This document shows, piece after piece, positions 6,719 to 9,321 of a DNA stretch of 9,321 bases. Numbering within the stretch: the first letter of the stretch is position 1; each line of letters opens with the position of its first letter. Source of the DNA: Flavobacterium sp. (GTDB taxonomy: Bacteria; Bacteroidota; Bacteroidia; Flavobacteriales; Flavobacteriaceae); NCBI GenBank assembly GCA_018062725.1, contig JAGORP010000087.1, positions 1-9,321 on the forward strand, written 5' to 3'. The notes beneath the pieces are model-generated. The model was not told where the DNA came from. It made no database searches and saw nothing but the letters and a program-made list of their open reading frames with translations. Position numbers and translations under genes: made by a program.

Positions 6719-7999
6719 TCCTCTGGCTGTTCGGGTTAAAAAATCTTTTCTATGAAAATCGAAATGCAAACCTGGTTCGAGATATAAAGCGATGGCATCA
6801 TGAATTTTTTCAATTTGTTTCGAAGTCAGTGAAGTTTCACTCACATAATCAATTTCAAAACAATCTAATTTGGTTTGTCTGATAATAAATTCCTTGACAT
6901 TACCATCGTCTTCAATAATGCTTTTCGTCACATAATAAAACGTTAGTCCTGGCGATTTTTTTCCGCTTGGTAAAATAGCTATGTCGTTGGTTCTACCAAT
7001 TAATTTTTTTAGAATAGGTTTTTGTAAGGTACTTTTTTCGTCTAAGATTCCAATGTCGCCAATATCATATCGAATAAAGGGATGGGCTTTGTTGAATAAA
7101 GAAGTTATGACCACACGACCTTCTTGTCCGTAAGGTAAAACGTTATTGTTTTCGTCTAAAATTTCAACAAACAGCGTTTCGGCATTGATTTGCCATTCCT
7201 CATTTGGATTTTGAAACGCAATTAAATCCAGTTCGGAAGCACCATATTCATTAACAACAGGAACACCAAATTGTTTTTCCATTAACATTTTATCTTCGTC
7301 AAAAAGCATTTCTGAGGTGACCATACAAACTCTAAGTGTTGGACAAATATCTTTTAAAATAATTTCTTTTTGGTGTAAAAATTTGGCAAACAGAACAATA
7401 GAACTGGTGTATCCATTAATGTAATCAAACTTTTTATACCGAAAATGATGCAATACTTTTTCTAAAACAACATCAGATAAATCAAAAATGGTAAATCGGA
7501 AGCGTTTTCCTAAAAAATCTTTAAATCGTTCTTTGGCATAACCCAAAAAATCTAACGGAATGCCGTAAAATCGCGCTTGATAAGAGGTGTTAAAATCGAT
7601 TCCAAACCAACCAAATCGGTACATAATTGAAGCCCAAGTGATAGCATGAGCGTACTTGTCTTTAGCAAAAACAAAAGGATCTCCACTCGAACCAGACGTT
7701 TTATTTTTAAAGACAGTCTTTTCAGTAAAGTCTTTCGAAAGTCTCTCAGATAAGGGGCGTTGGAAATCTTTTTTGGTCATTACGGGAATGTCATTCCAGC
7801 TCTCCATTTTATTTTTTCCGGCAAACTTTCGGTAATAGGAATTGTGTTGTAAATGATAGGTAATAATTTCTTTTTTCTTGTCTTCAAGAAATTTAGAATG
7901 TTCAGTTTCTGATAATGCAATTATTGTATGAAATTTGGTAATAGCTTCCTCCATCGGAAAACCATTCATTCGTAACGACCAATCAAAAAACCGAATCAT
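6689..7999 (-). CDS. CapK/PaaK-like adenylate-forming enzyme (phenylacetate-CoA ligase family)
   Basis: The protein has 436 residues, close to the family's usual size, and the ANL-superfamily core. KTSGSSGDPF (100-109) is the phosphate-binding loop, INGYTSS (194-200) and VNEYGASEL (249-257) are the adenine-site motifs, IRYDIGD (309-315) carries the ribose-binding Asp, and GRTNDI (335-340) is the hinge. The C-terminal end, RTARGKLKQF (423-432), has the candidate catalytic lysines 428 and 430. The enzyme should activate a carboxylate as acyl-AMP and probably pass it to CoA or another acceptor; the substrate is unknown. CapK-like members are common in polysaccharide loci, so a role in glycan acyl modification is possible but inferred. 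The ATG at 7997-7999 is chosen because the open frame further upstream (to 8191) runs through the purD start and its promoter. Met11 is an alternative start. There is no signal peptide. It is convergent with the glycosyltransferase gene and divergent from purD. Confidence 0.85.
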   Translation of the reverse strand: MIRFFDWSLRMNGFPMEEAITKFHTIIALSETEHSKFLEDKKKEIITYHLQHNSYYRKFAGKNKMESWNDIPVMTKKDFQRPLSERLSKDFTEKTVFKNKTSGSSGDPFVFAKDKYAHAITWASIMYRFGWFGIDFNTSYQARFYGIPLDFLGYAKERFKDFLGKRFRFTIFDLSDVVLEKVLHHFRYKKFDYINGYTSSIVLFAKFLHQKEIILKDICPTLRVCMVTSEMLFDEDKMLMEKQFGVPVVNEYGASELDLIAFQNPNEEWQINAETLFVEILDENNNVLPYGQEGRVVITSLFNKAHPFIRYDIGDIGILDEKSTLQKPILKKLIGRTNDIAILPSGKKSPGLTFYYVTKSIIEDDGNVKEFIIRQTKLDCFEIDYVSETSLTSKQIEKIHDAIALYLEPGLHFDFHRKDFLTRTARGKLKQFQSLI

Positions 8000-8014
8000 A
8001 GTATAAGATTTGTT

Positions 8015-8022
8015 CAAAAATA
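8015..8022 (-). promoter_or_regulatory. Putative -7 promoter box for the CapK/PaaK-like gene
   Basis: Read on the minus strand this is TATTTTTG, a full match to TAnnTTTG, about 15 nt before the chosen ATG. Transcription would start near 8008-8010, leaving a leader of only about 10 nt. The only upstream TTTG (8037-8040 on the minus strand) is 14 nt away, shorter than the usual -33 to -7 spacing, so the -33 element is doubtful. Confidence 0.5.
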
Positions 8023-8051
8023 GCAAATATGACACACAAAGCCATTGTGAA

Positions 8052-8085
8052 TTGTTTTTTTTCTGTTGAAAACAAGCTATTTTTG
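8052..8085 (+). promoter_or_regulatory. Putative purD promoter (-33 TTG, -7 TATTTTTG)
   Basis: TTG at 8052-8054 is followed after 23 nt by TATTTTTG (8078-8085), matching the Bacteroidetes TTG / TAnnTTTG promoter layout at the long end of the spacing range. Transcription would start near 8090, giving a leader of about 20-25 nt rich in A and C (CAAAACAACAACACAACACGAC) before the purD ATG. I see no obvious riboswitch or purine-repressor palindrome in this short leader. Confidence 0.6.
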
Positions 8086-8112
8086 CAGCACAAAACAACA
8101 ACACAACACGAC

Positions 8113-9321
8113 ATGACAATTTTACTTTTAGGTTCAGGAGGAAGAGAACATGCTTTAGCCTGGAAAATGCTGCAAAGCGAAAAATGCTCACAACTTTTCG
8201 TAGCGCCAGGAAATGCAGGAACTTCCGCCATAGCGACCAATGTTGCCTTGAATATTATCGACTTCCAACAGATAAAAACTTTTGTGCTAGAAAACAAGGT
8301 TGAAATGGTAGTCGTAGGTCCAGAAGATCCTTTGGTTCATGGCATTTACGATTTCTTCAAAAGCGATTCACAAATCAATCATATTCCGGTAATTGGACCT
8401 TCAAAAATAGGGGCACAATTGGAAGGAAGTAAAGAATTTGCCAAAGAATTTTTAGTCAAACACAACATCCCAACAGCCGCTTATGATAGCTTTACCAAAG
8501 AAACGGTCGAAGCGGGTTGTCAATTTTTAACCACATTAGCACCACCTTACGTTTTAAAAGCCGATGGGTTAGCCGCTGGAAAGGGCGTTTTAATAATAAA
8601 GGATTTAGCAGAAGCACAACAAGAATTACGAAACATGTTGGTCGATGCTAAATTTGGAGAAGCATCATCCAAAGTAGTCATTGAAGAGTTTTTGGACGGG
8701 ATCGAATTGAGTTGTTTCGTTTTAACCGATGGAAAATCGTATAAAATTTTGCCAACAGCCAAAGATTACAAAAGAATTGGAGATGGCGATACAGGTTTGA
8801 ATACCGGCGGAATGGGAGCGGTATCTCCAGTACCTTTTGCCGATGCGGTTTTGATGGAAAAAATCGAAACGCGTATTGTAAAACCTACAGTAGAAGGATT
8901 GCAAAAAGACGGAATTGAATATAAAGGATTTGTGTTTATTGGATTGATTAATGTGAAAGGTGAACCGATGGTGATTGAGTACAACGTTCGTATGGGTGAT
9001 CCAGAAACGGAAGTTGTCATGCCAAGAGTGAAATCGGATTTGGTAGCTCTTTTTGAAGCGGTTGGTCAACAAAAATTAGAAGAAGCAGTTCTGGAAATCG
9101 ACCAAAGAAGTGCCACGACCATCATCATGGCCTCAGGAGGTTATCCGGAAGATTATGAAAAAGGAAAAGTGATTTCAGGTATTGACAACGTTGTCGATTC
9201 GATTGTGTTTCACGCCGGTACCAAAGAAGAAAACGGAGCTATTGTAACCAATGGAGGTCGCGTGTTGGCGATTACTTCCTATGGAAATGATTTTCAGGAA
9301 GCGGTACAAAGATCCTACGAC
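8113..9321 (+). CDS. purD: Phosphoribosylamine-glycine ligase (GAR synthetase), cut by the window end
   Basis: This cytosolic ATP-grasp enzyme joins glycine to 5-phosphoribosylamine to make GAR, step two of de novo purine synthesis. 403 codons are visible and the frame is open at 9321; the family is about 420-430 residues, so only the last 20 or so are missing. Motifs run in canonical order: GSGGREHA (7-14), APGNAGT (31-37), GPEDPLVHG (69-77), QLEGSKEFAK (102-111), then the ATP-grasp loop KADGLAAGKG (149-158). TAKDYKRIGDGDTGLNTGG (215-233) is next, and EYNVRMGDPETE (289-300) holds metal- and ATP-binding residues. FEAV and the C-terminal GAR-synthetase domain follow. Nothing looks degraded. 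The ATG at 8113 gives an N-terminus that begins directly with the first Rossmann-like strand. It is divergent from the CapK-like gene and probably has its own promoter; it is functionally unrelated to the polysaccharide genes as far as can be seen. Confidence 0.97.
   Translation, partial: MTILLLGSGGREHALAWKMLQSEKCSQLFVAPGNAGTSAIATNVALNIIDFQQIKTFVLENKVEMVVVGPEDPLVHGIYDFFKSDSQINHIPVIGPSKIGAQLEGSKEFAKEFLVKHNIPTAAYDSFTKETVEAGCQFLTTLAPPYVLKADGLAAGKGVLIIKDLAEAQQELRNMLVDAKFGEASSKVVIEEFLDGIELSCFVLTDGKSYKILPTAKDYKRIGDGDTGLNTGGMGAVSPVPFADAVLMEKIETRIVKPTVEGLQKDGIEYKGFVFIGLINVKGEPMVIEYNVRMGDPETEVVMPRVKSDLVALFEAVGQQKLEEAVLEIDQRSATTIIMASGGYPEDYEKGKVISGIDNVVDSIVFHAGTKEENGAIVTNGGRVLAITSYGNDFQEAVQRSYD

Noticed and set aside
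8000..8191. N-terminal extension of the CapK-like protein up to an ATG at 8191
   Set aside because: It would overlap the start of purD on the other strand and both promoter boxes, and the extra 64 residues have no family character.
8547..9072. Overlapping minus-strand open frames inside purD
   Set aside because: purD motifs are intact throughout this stretch; the reverse frames are rich in low-complexity Ser/Ile/Phe/Asn and look like antisense shadows.
1..9321. CRISPR arrays, tRNA or rRNA genes, insertion sequences, phage or toxin-antitoxin genes
   Set aside because: No direct-repeat arrays, cloverleaf-like sequences, transposase motifs or target-site duplications were seen; nearly all bases are accounted for by ordinary genes.

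Overview
The window looks like chromosomal DNA of a Bacteroidetes bacterium, most likely a Flavobacterium or close relative. The evidence is low GC, an absence of Shine-Dalgarno-like sequences before starts, -7 promoter boxes of the form TAnnTTTG typical of that phylum, and flavobacterial-looking proteins. This is inferred from sequence character only; no database search was made.

Layout. (1) Positions 1-312 hold the C-terminal end of a subtilisin-family (S8) serine peptidase, closed by a strong hairpin terminator. (2) A promoter-like box at 475-482 opens a very tight same-strand run of six genes (504-6692), with junctions of -1, -7, +2, +3 and 0 nt. In order they are a 561-aa protein with a nucleoside-phosphorylase-like C-terminal half, rfbC/rmlC, rfbD/rmlD, a UDP-glucuronate decarboxylase-type SDR, a polyprenyl-phosphate sugar-1-phosphate transferase, and a GT2 glycosyltransferase. 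(3) On the minus strand, convergent with and overlapping the glycosyltransferase by 4 nt, is a CapK/PaaK-like adenylate-forming enzyme (6689-7999). (4) A 113-nt divergent region carries two copies of the same 10-nt -7-containing promoter sequence in opposite orientation. (5) purD, encoding GAR synthetase for purine synthesis, starts at 8113 and runs off the window after 403 codons.

How the genes work together. RmlC and RmlD are the last two steps to dTDP-L-rhamnose. The decarboxylase should yield UDP-xylose (or its 4-keto intermediate) from UDP-glucuronate. The sugar-phosphate transferase loads the first sugar onto undecaprenyl phosphate, and the GT2 enzyme adds a following sugar. This is a surface-polysaccharide module (O-antigen, capsule or exopolysaccharide) but an incomplete one: rmlA, rmlB, UDP-glucose dehydrogenase, flippase and polymerase are not present here. 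The CapK-like enzyme is often found near polysaccharide genes, but here it has its own orientation and probably its own promoter.

I see no rRNA, tRNA, CRISPR array, insertion sequence or phage gene. There is no gene-free stretch longer than 300 bases. I do not see convincing evidence of a wholly new system. The points most worth following are the unassigned 561-aa protein coupled to rmlC, the Pro-to-Ala change next to the subtilase nucleophile, and the mirrored promoters before purD.
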